Positions 1 to 8,555 are shown, numbered from the stretch's first letter. The stretch: DNA of 64,000 nt from Fibrobacterota bacterium (GCA_003165595.1 PLWQ01000036.1:1-64000), one strand, 5' to 3'. Program-made: numbers and translations. The notes: a model not told the origin generated them from the sequence alone.

Positions 1-1
1 C

Positions 2-85
2 CGCACCGAGATTCTACTCTACTTATACGGAAATAAGATTAAACCAAAAAAGATTCAGCCGGAGAAATGGAATATTGAGATTTGA
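2..85 (+). CDS. C-terminal end of an unidentified protein (partial)
   Basis: An open frame enters from the left edge and runs 27 codons to TGA at 83-85. Its product is Lys/Ile-rich and ends in PEKWNIEI, which looks like a natural protein terminus. No family can be named from this length. It would overlap or closely precede the winged-helix gene. It is equally possible that this is non-coding AT-rich sequence. Confidence 0.35.
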   Translation, partial: RTEILLYLYGNKIKPKKIQPEKWNIEI

Positions 86-149
86 CACTGATTTTTCAAA
101 AAGTGTGAAGGAGAAGCTAGTCGCCGTTATTAGAAGAAGGATCGGAAGT

Positions 150-431
150 ATGCCGAAGGCTATTCCAACGACAGAGAAGAAGTCAGACAAGCATTCCTGT
201 TTGGGGCTGGATCATGATGACTTGAAGATATTGTCCTGTTTTAACGGTTCAAAGGATAAAAATAGGAGCTTTGGAGGAATATCCGACCAACTTAACATGC
301 CGATGGAACAAGTCAAGCAGCGCATCGAACAGCTTGGCAATGATGGACTAGTAATTAAGAAGAAAAGGGAAGATGGCCGTATATTGGTCAGGCTTACTTC
401 AATCGGCGTGAAAGCAAGTAACACTCTTTGA
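150..431 (+). CDS. Small winged-helix DNA-binding protein
   Basis: The product is about 93 residues with a C-terminal helix-turn-helix and wing: DLKILSCF (first helix), ISDQLNMPMEQVKQRIEQL (recognition region), then the wing DGLVIKKKREDGRILVRLT. This pattern is seen in MarR-like and other winged-helix regulators; the ligand and operator are unknown. I chose ATG at 150 because AAGAAGG lies 9 bases upstream. An in-frame TTG at 75, itself preceded by GGAGA, would add 25 basic residues. The gene sits at the edge of an accessory region whose composition is more AT-rich than the core genes to the right, consistent with transfer. Confidence 0.6.
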   Translation: MPKAIPTTEKKSDKHSCLGLDHDDLKILSCFNGSKDKNRSFGGISDQLNMPMEQVKQRIEQLGNDGLVIKKKREDGRILVRLTSIGVKASNTL

Positions 432-604
432 ATATTGTGGGAACACCTCTTTGAGGGTCGGACAGCGAGGCAAAATGGAGGCCTAGATATGATCGGAGTT
501 CTGTTTCGGTGAAAATACTATACCCGGACAGAAGTGCATGATATGCGGGTTGACGCATAGCGAGCTATTTGGTTTGCAAACTGGTGCCTACGTTGCGAGA
601 GGCT

Positions 605-1228
605 ATGATAAGAGTATCATTTTCTAGAGAAATGTTGGAATCATATGCTGCAAAACAGCAAGCGTTTTATGGATTAGATATCAGCAGAATGAGTTCTGTA
701 TTCTTGTCCCAGATACTTATCAAAGATGCGCAAAGATACTATAATGTTTTTTCGATACTGGACGAAGTCAAGTATCTTGAAGGGGTGTGGAAAGGCACAC
801 TCACCAAGACGGCGGTGCCGTTTAGACGAGGCCAGTTGAAGGGATACATGAAGAAGCACTATACTGAGGCAAGGTACTTTGTCAAGAATATAGGAGCACA
901 CTTTGGAATGGAGCATGGCGGCAATAAGAGATTAGAAGAAGTGTTTGAGAAAGCAAATAGATTGAACAAATCAGGATGCATAGATGATGAATATATTGGA
1001 TTTGTTGCAAACGAAATAACTTTCAACTGTTACAAGGAGCGGGCCAAGGCAAAAAGACTAACAGGAGAATGGATTGTATTTGAGAACCACAACAACATGA
1101 ATTACTACCTAACCCTTGCAACGCACAATGAAGATGAAGCGGGAATATTCAAAAGAATCGAAATGGCCATAGGCATGAACTTTCCGTTCTTGAAAAGGAA
1201 TTCAGAGGGTAAACCCATTGGGGTGTGA
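605..1228 (+). CDS. Unrecognised 207-residue protein
   Basis: An open frame starts at ATG 605 (an earlier TTG at 569 is possible) with a weak AGAGG just upstream. The product is soluble, Lys/Tyr/Asn-rich, with no signal peptide or membrane span. A conserved-looking C-terminal block reads EWIVFENHNNMNYYLTLATH and then a helix with IEMAIGMNFPFL. I do not recognise the family. Low GC and its position between a winged-helix gene and a restriction-modification system suggest accessory DNA, perhaps a defence or toxin-type gene, but nothing in the sequence proves that. Confidence 0.5.
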   Translation: MIRVSFSREMLESYAAKQQAFYGLDISRMSSVFLSQILIKDAQRYYNVFSILDEVKYLEGVWKGTLTKTAVPFRRGQLKGYMKKHYTEARYFVKNIGAHFGMEHGGNKRLEEVFEKANRLNKSGCIDDEYIGFVANEITFNCYKERAKAKRLTGEWIVFENHNNMNYYLTLATHNEDEAGIFKRIEMAIGMNFPFLKRNSEGKPIGV

Positions 1229-1384
1229 CTTTCTCAGCGCAGGTTCTTTGCTCCAGGGAGAAGGTTAAACCGGCACTGAAGTGCCCGGCACACGGTCTTG
1301 TTCTGTGCGTCGGCGCGGGACTTGCATATTCGTGCAGGAATAGCTAGTTTTGAGAAGGAACTGCTGTCATTGTCCCATTAACTC

Positions 1385-1402
1385 TTCAGAATCGATTCTG
1401 AA
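1385..1402. promoter_or_regulatory. 18-bp perfect palindrome upstream of the methyltransferase
   Basis: TTCAGAATCGATTCTGAA is its own reverse complement and lies 15 bases before the GTG start of the methyltransferase. It overlaps the region where a promoter or ribosome site would be. A dimeric regulator or the methyltransferase itself could bind here. No separate C-protein gene is visible next to it. Confidence 0.45.
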
Positions 1403-1416
1403 AGCGAGCATTTGAA

Positions 1417-2526
1417 GTGGAGCCTTTGAGAGCCAGGGAAGAAGCGGTCGAAGACATTGCAACGCAAACCACGCTGTTTTTCCCGGCAGCATTTCAAGGG
1501 ATGCCTGAACGCGTCACCCAGTTCCCGAAATTTCGATACATGGGCTCGAAAGCCAAGCTCCTGCCTTGGATTCATAGCGTAATTTCAAAGATTGATTTTC
1601 GCTCAGCTTGGGATCCTTTTGCCGGAAGTAACGCTGTCGCATATCTCCTAAAATCTATGGGCAAGCGCGTAGTGGCTTCGGACTTCCTGAATTTTCCGAC
1701 AGTAATTGGTCTCGCCCTTATTGAGAATCCCGGAAAACACCTTGATGGGAAGACACTGAAGAAAATTTTGAAGACTTCGAACAATAGCCACCACTTCATT
1801 GAGAAGACGTTCAGAGACATTTACTATACACCAGATGATTTGTGCTTTCTGGATCGAATCTATCACAATATTCACCTGGTTTCCGATCCACATCTTCAAG
1901 CAATTGCGATGACTGCACTCCTACGAGCATGTTTGAAAAAACAACCTCGGGGAGTGTTTACAATTACCGGCGACCTTAGCAATTATGATGATGGTCGGCG
2001 GGACCTGCGGCTTTCAATTGAAGAACATTTCCTGGAACAAATTGGCGCAATTCAATCCGCCTGTTTTGACAACGGACATACGAATCGTTCCGTTCGAGGG
2101 AACGTGTTTGAATTAGGGGTTCAGCCCGTTGATCTAGTCTACTTGGATCCACCATACGTGCCAAGGGCTGATGACAATTGTTACATTAAACGTTATCACT
2201 TCCTTGAAGGGCTTTCGTGCTATTGGGAAGGCATAGAGATAGACTACTCAACGAAAACCAAGAAAATTGTCAAGCGTCACACTCCCTTCAGCTACCGTTC
2301 CGAGGCTGTGGACGCTTTCACCCGCCTTTTTCATGCATTCAGGACCAAGAAGATTGTCCTATCCTACAGCAGCAATGGATTTCCAGATTTACAAGTATTG
2401 GAGAGACTGATGAAGCGCTATAAGGGCAGCGTCCGAACCTTTTCGAAGAACCATCGCTACCACTTTGGAACACATAGTAACGTGACTCGCGCCGACACGG
2501 TTGAGTACCTGATAGTTGGTCAATAA
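1417..2526 (+). CDS. D12-class DNA N6-adenine methyltransferase (Dam/DpnM type)
   Basis: This transfers a methyl group from S-adenosylmethionine to adenine in DNA and is the modification half of a type II system. Visible motifs are the N-terminal RYMGSKAKLLPWI block typical of D12 enzymes, the SAM-binding DPFAGS at residues 66-71, and the catalytic DPPY at residues 244-247 after a long target-recognition segment. At 369 residues it is somewhat longer than Dam (278) because of a roughly 30-residue N-terminal lead and extra recognition sequence. The GTG at 1417 gives the longest frame; ATG 1501 is also possible but the AAGGG touching it is too close. Its stop overlaps the start of the nuclease gene by one base, so the two are translationally coupled. 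Confidence 0.93.
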   Translation: MEPLRAREEAVEDIATQTTLFFPAAFQGMPERVTQFPKFRYMGSKAKLLPWIHSVISKIDFRSAWDPFAGSNAVAYLLKSMGKRVVASDFLNFPTVIGLALIENPGKHLDGKTLKKILKTSNNSHHFIEKTFRDIYYTPDDLCFLDRIYHNIHLVSDPHLQAIAMTALLRACLKKQPRGVFTITGDLSNYDDGRRDLRLSIEEHFLEQIGAIQSACFDNGHTNRSVRGNVFELGVQPVDLVYLDPPYVPRADDNCYIKRYHFLEGLSCYWEGIEIDYSTKTKKIVKRHTPFSYRSEAVDAFTRLFHAFRTKKIVLSYSSNGFPDLQVLERLMKRYKGSVRTFSKNHRYHFGTHSNVTRADTVEYLIVGQ

Positions 2527-3371
2527 TGATACGAAAGAAACAATCGCTGCCCGAAATTGTGAAAATGCTCAGCTCGCTTGAAACGAGCTGGGAAGACCCC
2601 ACTTCGGCTAGAGCGATCCAACAAATTCGGTCCCTGCCCTCAAAGCCGCAATATTGCCTTGACGATATTGCCTCACTTCTGGATTCCGACTTTAAGACGG
2701 GAATACTGGTAGCACGCCTTTTCCTCGGCATATCTGATGATGATATGGAGCTGGCCCTAAAAGATCACCTTGGAAATGCTGGAACCGGAGTAACCAGGTA
2801 CACGAAAGACAAAGAGACGTACATTCGGGCCTTGTCCGAAATGGGATTGCTAGATGCAATGGCCGAAATCGTCAACCGCCCCCTGTCATGGAGTGATATT
2901 CTCATTGAACGACTGCGCTCCGGCAGAGGGAAGGCCATTCGTGGCCAAACCAGAGGCCGGAACTTGGAGGATTTTGTCGAAAATATCGTAAAGAGCGTCT
3001 TTGGAGAAAACAATTATGAGTCGCGGTGTCAATTTGCAGGCTCGAATGGCGAAACAGCAAAATGCGATTTCGCAATTCCCAACAAAACAGACGCAATCAT
3101 TCTTGTCGAAGTCAAAGGTTATGGCGCAACGGGATCAAAGATGACAGACGTGATCGGCGACGTGGAGAAAATTCTGAAACAGAAACGCCATGACACATCT
3201 CTAATTCTCTTTACGGATGGAATTCCATGGAAAAGGCGATTGGGCGATTTGGAAAAGCTTGTTGATTTGCAGAACAAAGGGCTAATTGCAAGAATATATA
3301 CAATGAAAATGGCAAATGAGTTCCGGAAAGATCTGCAAGTTCTCAAGGAAGAATACGACATTCCACGCTGA
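2526..3371 (+). CDS. DpnII-family type II restriction endonuclease
   Basis: This cleaves unmethylated DNA at the site protected by the preceding methyltransferase. The C-terminal half carries a PD-(D/E)xK core: Asp181 in CDFAIP followed by Glu195-Val-Lys197 in ILVEVKGYG, the spacing expected for this fold. The preceding RGRNLEDFVENIVKSVFG helix is typical of DpnII/MboI-like enzymes. Length (281 residues) fits the family. The ATG overlaps the methyltransferase stop, so synthesis of the nuclease depends on translation of the protective enzyme. GATC is the usual DpnII-family target, but specificity cannot be read from the sequence. Confidence 0.88.
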   Translation: MIRKKQSLPEIVKMLSSLETSWEDPTSARAIQQIRSLPSKPQYCLDDIASLLDSDFKTGILVARLFLGISDDDMELALKDHLGNAGTGVTRYTKDKETYIRALSEMGLLDAMAEIVNRPLSWSDILIERLRSGRGKAIRGQTRGRNLEDFVENIVKSVFGENNYESRCQFAGSNGETAKCDFAIPNKTDAIILVEVKGYGATGSKMTDVIGDVEKILKQKRHDTSLILFTDGIPWKRRLGDLEKLVDLQNKGLIARIYTMKMANEFRKDLQVLKEEYDIPR

Positions 3372-3373
3372 TT

Positions 3374-3447
3374 CGGGCACACCCACGCAGCACCACGCGA
3401 AGCTCCCAGAGTCATTTGAATTTCTTTATTAACCACATTGTCAATAT
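3374..3447 (-). repeat. Dispersed repeat family RB, copy A
   Basis: On the minus strand this stretch contains CTTCGCGTGGTGCTGCGTGG preceded by an AT-rich block resembling GACCAAG-AATT-AATTAA. The same order of blocks recurs at 15100-15256 (plus) and 15950-16080 (minus). It begins three bases after the nuclease stop codon. Confidence 0.55.
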
Positions 3448-3628
3448 TTGCAGAGGAACAAAGCCAAGCCCTTGAAGGCATTTCAACCGCCATTATTGAC
3501 TGCTGATTGCCCCCTGATCGCCTTTCCCGACCTCGTGACCACTTCAAACTCTCCTTAGGTCGCCCCAAAACCTCGTCAGGCGACGCCGCTGACTCCTCAG
3601 GAAGTCGAATCTTGGGAATTTTTCATGA

Positions 3629-3966
3629 CCTGAGGCATTTTCTGAATCGCCCGAGGCAAAAAAACTTCTGCCTGAGGCAACTGTCCGCGCTCCTGAACCA
3701 ACTTTCCGGCCGCCTGAGGCACTTTTTCGGTCTCCTGAGGCTACCGGTCCGGCCACCTGAACCACTTTTTTCGCCGCCTGAAGCAAAATCTCGGCAGTCC
3801 AACGCAAAAAAATGTTCGCCCGAACCAGAAGTGGCTGTTCCTGAGGCGGCAGTCCAGCCACCTGAGGTAACTGTTTGGCCTGCTGACGCCCTTCTCTTGC
3901 TCGCCTGAGGCAAAATATCGCGCGCCTGACGCGTTTTCTCAAGCGCCTGAACCCTTTTGACCTCTT
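3629..3966. repeat. Degenerate 21-bp tandem array, 16 units
   Basis: The motif CCTGAGGCA (variants CCTGAACCA, CCCGAGGCA, CCTGACGCG and others) starts at 3629, 3650, 3671, 3692, 3713, 3734, 3756, 3777, 3798, 3819, 3840, 3861, 3882, 3904, 3925 and 3946. The period is exactly 21 except for two steps of 22. The 12 bases between motifs vary. On the minus strand the unit can read as a heptapeptide with an Ala-Ser-Gly triad, but the two extra bases change frame and one segment meets a TGA in that phase, so no single continuous reading frame covers the array. It lies just beyond the terminator of the next minus-strand gene. The stretch 3448-3628 holds nothing else I can identify. Confidence 0.85.
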
Positions 3967-3984
3967 CCACAATACCTTTCTTGC

Positions 3985-4019
3985 AAAGAAAAAGGGCTGA
4001 GGAGGTAACCCCAGCCCTT
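3985..4019 (-). terminator. Intrinsic terminator of the 256-residue gene
   Basis: AAGGGCTG at 3992-3999 pairs perfectly with CAGCCCTT at 4012-4019; reading the minus strand, the hairpin is followed by TTTTTCTTT. It lies 23 bases after the stop codon of the minus-strand gene. Confidence 0.8.
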
Positions 4020-4041
4020 GGCAACCGAAGTAGAAGGGATT

Positions 4042-4812
4042 CTACTTTGCCGCAGCAGGTTGTGCAGGCTCCGGAGCCGGCGTTGGGGAAGGTGTAGGAT
4101 CGACCGAATTCGTCTGTCGGCTTCTATAGGCGCTGTGATAATAAGAAAGGCGGGCAGGGTCCTTGCGAAATGCATACTCGGCCGCTGCAAGCACTTCGGC
4201 CATGCACATACGCATGTAGGTAAACGCGCGGTCGCGCTGGTCTTTGGCAACGGTAGTGCCTTTCTCGACAAACGCCTTTGCGTACAGCTTGCCCAGAGAA
4301 CCCGCTTTATCAACTGCGGCATCGATCTTTGTGGTGTCGAACTTGATTGCCGAAAGCTGCGTCGGGTACTTCTTGCAAAGCTCCGCGAGTGCGCTCAGAT
4401 CCTGAATCATGTCGGCCCCGCCCGATCCTTCGCGTATCCGTTTTACGGCTTTCATGGCGTCCGGGACGTTGCGCAACGCGAACGCCGCCGCTGCCAGGAG
4501 CTCGTCGCGAAGCTCAAATCCTGCCGGCTCTTCGCTTGCCCATTGCTTGGAAGCGTCCTTGAGTTCGCCTATTGCCGCAGTGTAAACCGCCTGGCTGTAC
4601 CGAAGCGCGCCCGTCGCCGTCACGAGCTCGGCGATCTTTGCCGGGTCCGCGCCGACGGCCGTGAGCGCCGGGGTATCGGCCGTCGCGGCGGCAGCCATGA
4701 TCTCGCCCTCCTTGACCGCCTGGTCGATGGGCATGTCCTGCTTGCGAATGGACTTTTTGTCAAGCGCGTTGAGTTTGGGCAACAAGGCTTCAAAATCCTG
4801 CTGGTCAGACAT
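4042..4812 (-). CDS. Unrecognised cytoplasmic protein with Pro/Ala tail
   Basis: The 256-residue product is mostly helical and Ala-rich with no signal peptide or membrane span, ending in a low-complexity tail TPSPTPAPEPAQPAAAK. A strong AAAGGAG precedes the ATG at good spacing, and an intrinsic terminator follows, so expression as a single-gene unit is well supported. I do not recognise the fold; helix-rich blocks such as DRAFTYMRMCMAEVLAAAEYAFRKD suggest a helical bundle. It is divergent from the gene at 5182. Function unknown. Confidence 0.8.
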   Translation of the reverse strand: MSDQQDFEALLPKLNALDKKSIRKQDMPIDQAVKEGEIMAAAATADTPALTAVGADPAKIAELVTATGALRYSQAVYTAAIGELKDASKQWASEEPAGFELRDELLAAAAFALRNVPDAMKAVKRIREGSGGADMIQDLSALAELCKKYPTQLSAIKFDTTKIDAAVDKAGSLGKLYAKAFVEKGTTVAKDQRDRAFTYMRMCMAEVLAAAEYAFRKDPARLSYYHSAYRSRQTNSVDPTPSPTPAPEPAQPAAAK

Positions 4813-5181
4813 GAAAAACTCCTTTCAAGAAATGAGGGTGAATTAAGCCTCCGGCATGATGTTGCCGGAAGCGGCGGGGAGGCATCATGCCCGAGCTAGG
4901 TCAGTTGATTGATGAAAACGGGAACTTGCGGAAACGACACGTGTAGTAGGACGACTCGTGTAGGAAGGACAGTCTTGAGATTGGAGAATAGGTCCGCGAA
5001 GACCGCGGAGCTAAGGTGTTGAGAGAAATATGATAAACGGAAATGGGGGAGAGCAACGGGAATCTTTGGTAACCTGTGCAAAACGCAAGCCTGGTGTCAA
5101 CCTGCCCAAGCAAAAATATCTTCCCCAAACGCCAGCGGCGGTTTGCGCGTCGCCTTTTTTTATATTAAAGGGGAGAGCACT
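4813..5181. other. Divergent intergenic region
   Basis: This 369-base gap separates two divergent genes and should hold both promoters, though no clear -35/-10 pair stands out. A small hairpin (TCCGGCA at 4850-4856 with TGCCGGA at 4863-4869) lies in the 5' leader of the minus-strand gene. Short open frames here have no supporting features. Confidence 0.4.
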
Positions 5182-6429
5182 ATGGCAAGCAAAAGTGAAG
5201 CAAAGCGCCGAAAGCGCCTGCGGCTCAGGCGGCAGCAGGAAGCGCATCTGACGCAGCTTGAGGCAGAGAGGCGCTACCGGGAATCTCTTCAGCGAGTACT
5301 AAACGCTCTGGAAATGCCGGACCTATTTCGCAACCTCCCCAAGAAAGAAAGCATGGCCCTATTAATGGCGCGTTTTCACCCGCCGAGAATCGATCCTGCC
5401 GAAGGAACGCGGGTCCCAAGACGGGTCATGGAACAGGTACGTAAGCAGTTTTCGATTCTCTTGAAAGCGTTCACACTGCCCGTGATGCCCGGTTACGACA
5501 GCGTTTCGCTGGAGGATTTTTCCACGGCCGGTTATGCCCTGGCCGCCCACTCCAAGCTCAAGTTGCCCCGCAGTTCCGGCGCATTGCTATCCATGCTTGA
5601 GCAATTGCGACCGTTCTCCCAATACATGGATTCCAGCAACGACGAGTGCATGCGTTGGCTCAAATTGGCGGCTACGGCGGCCTGCATGAGCATCAACAGA
5701 GTGAACCAGACAATGTACCTTCCGACTCCGCGCTTCGATTCCCATCGATTGGGACTCGCTCTGCAGTGCCGGGTATCCATGAGGATTTGCCCGGTCAAGC
5801 CCGAATCGAGGGTCGTGTCCATGGACGGCAAACCTCGGCCAGCCTGCAGAATAGGATTGGCGGTAGCGGGCGCTGGAATCAGATGGGCAGCTACTACGCC
5901 GGCAGAACTGGGCAGCACCTCCGACTTCGCCGATTTGCCCATGCAGGCATGCATACAGTCCCACGCGCTTTCACGGCTCAGAGAAAGGCTGGACACCTGC
6001 AACCTTGGCACGATTCACTCGGAGCTCTTCTTCGCGTTCGAAAAGAAACAATTCGCCCCGCTTGCAAACAACCGGGCATTGGCCGCCTTTGAGGTGTTCG
6101 GCGAAAAAGTGGGCTACCTGCTCGTTGAGATTGTCGATGGCGCGGCCGTTGTAAGAACGTTTCTGTTCATCACAAATTCCGGCACGCCGGAAGGCACGCG
6201 CCTCGATCATGAACTTCGGGTGGGAAAGATGGAAAAGGAGTACTTGCAAATAGACAGGCTGAGCGCGTTCGTAAAAACCGATTTGCCGCAGGATCAGAGG
6301 GTGCGGAACGTGTTCGAGCGCGTAGGATTGGGACACCTGTGCCGACTCGACCCGAAACTGTTCGGGTCAAGGGAGCCGAATGCGACAGGATATGCAAAGG
6401 ATTTTGTGAAGTATATGGGGCTGGGGTAA
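5182..6429 (+). CDS. Unrecognised 415-residue protein with basic N terminus
   Basis: The start is ATG 5182, preceded by AGGGGAGA. The first 40 residues are strongly basic and helical (SEAKRRKRLRLRRQQ), as in nucleic-acid-binding tails. The remainder is soluble, with a mid-protein block IQSHALSRLRERLD that resembles the His-Ala-x-x-Arg-x-x-x-Arg pattern of some toxin-like small domains, and a beta-rich stretch EKVGYLLVEIVDGAAVVRTF. No signal peptide. I cannot assign a family. It stands alone between the divergent gap and the AT-rich cyclase/Fic island. Confidence 0.8.
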   Translation: MASKSEAKRRKRLRLRRQQEAHLTQLEAERRYRESLQRVLNALEMPDLFRNLPKKESMALLMARFHPPRIDPAEGTRVPRRVMEQVRKQFSILLKAFTLPVMPGYDSVSLEDFSTAGYALAAHSKLKLPRSSGALLSMLEQLRPFSQYMDSSNDECMRWLKLAATAACMSINRVNQTMYLPTPRFDSHRLGLALQCRVSMRICPVKPESRVVSMDGKPRPACRIGLAVAGAGIRWAATTPAELGSTSDFADLPMQACIQSHALSRLRERLDTCNLGTIHSELFFAFEKKQFAPLANNRALAAFEVFGEKVGYLLVEIVDGAAVVRTFLFITNSGTPEGTRLDHELRVGKMEKEYLQIDRLSAFVKTDLPQDQRVRNVFERVGLGHLCRLDPKLFGSREPNATGYAKDFVKYMGLG

Positions 6430-6619
6430 GAGCAGGGTTTACCCATTTCGCAAGAGTGAAGATTGATTTCGGGCGGTGGGAGAGGTAGATTTAAGGGAGA
6501 TGCGGAAGCGGGGTATGATTACAGCACAATAGAGCCTATTGTTTCGGTTGACGATATGTTGCCTTAGGGCGGTTGAAGACTAATGCCGGTTAGAGCAATA
6601 TTAAGAAAGGAGTTGACAA

Positions 6620-7378
6620 TTGAGCACCCAAATCGGATTAATAGCGTACTTGGATATCCTGGGTTATAAAAATCTTCTTGAGAAGAATGAGCCTGAGGAT
6701 ATTGCCAAAAATGTTCTTCCCCTTCTATCCAGCATAGATAAGGACGTTATTTTATTGGCCAAGAAAGAATTAATAGAAGTTGCAACAGAAAAAGAAAAGA
6801 CAAATATCATGATTGACAACATCATCGAAACAATCAAATTTATTGTAATTTCAGATTCCATAGTTGTAGCCATCCCTTGTGAATATCAAAATCAATTTAA
6901 AGATGTATTATGTTGGGTAATCCTCTTTTCAATTCTAATCAATTTGCAAGGTAATTTATTCATATCAGGACTTCCTCTGAGAGGGGTGATAAATTATGGA
7001 AAATATTATTTAGAAAAGAACTGTTTTGCAGGAAGACCAATTGTTGAAGCTTATTAATTGTGTAATTCTCTGGAATTTGCGGCATGCGTACTAACCGACA
7101 AGGCCAACGTTCAAGTTAATCATGCAATTGAATTATTGAAAACCCAAAAGATTGAAAATCCTTTCGGAGGGTACTTGTATAATTACTTAGTTCCAATGAA
7201 AACTTCAGAACAAAACATGTCAGTCTTAGCCTCCCGTACATACTTAAATGATAATAATGATATAAGAAGTCAAGTCTTATCCTCATTTTGGGGACATAAC
7301 AAAGATATACCAAATTCAGTTCAAAACAAAATCAACAATACGGAACAATGGCTTCTTTACCTTAAGTCAAAGACATAA
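6620..7378 (+). pseudogene. Nucleotidyl-cyclase-like protein gene interrupted by in-frame TAA
   Basis: Two segments of one frame, 6620-7057 and 7058-7378, are separated by a single TAA at 7055-7057. Upstream residues AYLDILGYKNLL and SDSIVVAIP carry acidic positions placed like the metal-binding Asp residues of class III cyclase folds, followed by GLPLRGVINYG and GRPIVEAY; the segment after the stop continues as LCNSLEFAACVL. The usual family pattern at the break is roughly A-Y-E-L-E, so GAA to TAA (one base) explains it. The TTG start at 6620 has AAAGGAG seven bases upstream. The region is markedly AT-rich. Whether it ever made a cyclic nucleotide is inference from fold-level motifs only. 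Confidence 0.72.
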
Positions 7379-7402
7379 ACAAATGCTCTACGCGCTCAAT
7401 CA

Positions 7403-7514
7403 TGACCTTTCGCATTTGCAAACAGCTTTGGTTTGCAGGTGCTTGGCTCTTTATACAAGATTACGTGAGTTGCAAAGGTAAAGTGCGGTCGTAGTCAGAC
7501 ATGTTGGCGCGGCG
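7403..7514 (+). repeat. Dispersed repeat family RA, diverged copy next to fic
   Basis: CATTTGCAAACAGCTTTGG at 7413-7431 and a block with GTCGTAGTC near 7488-7496 ending in GGCGCGGCG recur in the same order at 9032-9131. The second block runs to within about 20 bases of the Fic start codon. Confidence 0.5.
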
Positions 7515-7530
7515 TTGGAAAGGAAAATGG

Positions 7531-8403
7531 ATGCTTGAACTAACTCCGGAAATACGTAAAGAATACGAAAGATGGCTCAAGAAGATTGGAAATGACGATC
7601 CCTACTCTGGGCCTAATTTCATAAGCATCCACGAGGTGATAAAGGCGCATTTCTTGATTGTTGACTATTTTTACCAAGAAAACGAAGGATTAGGCGGAAT
7701 AGGGCCAAAAAGTTTACCTTTATTGCATTCTGCTGTATCTCGGCAATATGTTGGGTTTGGACATAAGGACAAATGGACTGATCCGCTCGATATCTGCGCG
7801 ACCCTATTTTATGGTTTAATAAAGAACCATCCGTTCCACGACGCGAACAAGAGAACAGCTTTTCTTGTTTCACTATACCATCTTCAAAAACTAAACAGAA
7901 TTCCAACGGTATCTCAAAAAGCATTCGAAAAATTTACCGTCGATGTCGCTGAAGACCTCTATGCTGTCAAAACGCTTGGTTCAAAACACATTAGCAAAGG
8001 ATCCGACGAAGAAATTAGCAACATTTCAAGGTTTTTTAAACGAAATACAAGAAAATTGGACAAAAGATATTATGCAATAACTTATAACCAATTGGATACA
8101 ATATTGCATAAGTATAATTTTTTGTTGGAAAATCCAATTGACAATCACATTGATATAGTGAGAATCGATAGAAGAAAGAACATATTAGGAAAAGTATCTG
8201 AAAAGCATATCAAAATTGGCCAGGTCTGCTTTCCTAGCTGGAAATCAATTGTTGGGAAAGGGGCAATTCATACAGTTCGCGAAGTGACGCGATTGACACC
8301 CGAAAACGGATACGACTCGCAAGCGTTTTACGGTGACGCAGATCCTTTACCTTCTCTGCTTGCACATTATGAAAAGCCTTTGAAACGCCTTGCGGACAAA
8401 TAG
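7531..8403 (+). CDS. Fic/Doc-family protein
   Basis: The 290-residue product has the Fic active-site loop HPFHDANKRTAF near residue 106, giving the catalytic His, the Asn and Arg for nucleotide phosphate binding, and the Asp that replaces Gly in Doc-type loops. Fic proteins AMPylate and Doc proteins phosphorylate targets; which applies is not clear. The N-terminal half also matches the death-on-curing layout (a His-containing IHEVIKAHFLIVDYF helix). The C-terminal 140 residues form an extra domain I do not recognise. ATG 7531 follows AAAGGA; ATG 7501 has no ribosome site. No antitoxin gene is evident beside it. The DNA is AT-rich like the broken cyclase-like gene upstream. Confidence 0.85.
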   Translation: MLELTPEIRKEYERWLKKIGNDDPYSGPNFISIHEVIKAHFLIVDYFYQENEGLGGIGPKSLPLLHSAVSRQYVGFGHKDKWTDPLDICATLFYGLIKNHPFHDANKRTAFLVSLYHLQKLNRIPTVSQKAFEKFTVDVAEDLYAVKTLGSKHISKGSDEEISNISRFFKRNTRKLDKRYYAITYNQLDTILHKYNFLLENPIDNHIDIVRIDRRKNILGKVSEKHIKIGQVCFPSWKSIVGKGAIHTVREVTRLTPENGYDSQAFYGDADPLPSLLAHYEKPLKRLADK

Positions 8404-8555
8404 ACTTTCTAGCGGTTCAACTCATGGCCGAACGCGGGGCCCGAACGTACCCTTTGGGCGCATTTCCTGAGTCGGCAGGTCAACCGCACGTCATGAGCCC
8501 AAAAATGGGGAGATGAAATGAATACTCTGAAAGAGCAGTCAACAAAGGAGAACGA

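Noticed and set aside
3507-4024. Three long open frames across the 21-bp array
   Set aside because: The repeat unit lacks stops in several frames, which produces open frames by composition. None has a start with a ribosome site and the motif phase changes within each.
4851-5181. Short frames in the divergent gap before the 415-residue gene
   Set aside because: No ribosome sites or recognisable product; one simply runs into the start of the real gene in another frame.
7055-7060. Possible recoded stop (selenocysteine or readthrough) in the cyclase-like gene
   Set aside because: The codon is TAA, not TGA, and no hairpin stands just downstream, so a nonsense mutation is simpler despite the selABC locus in the window.
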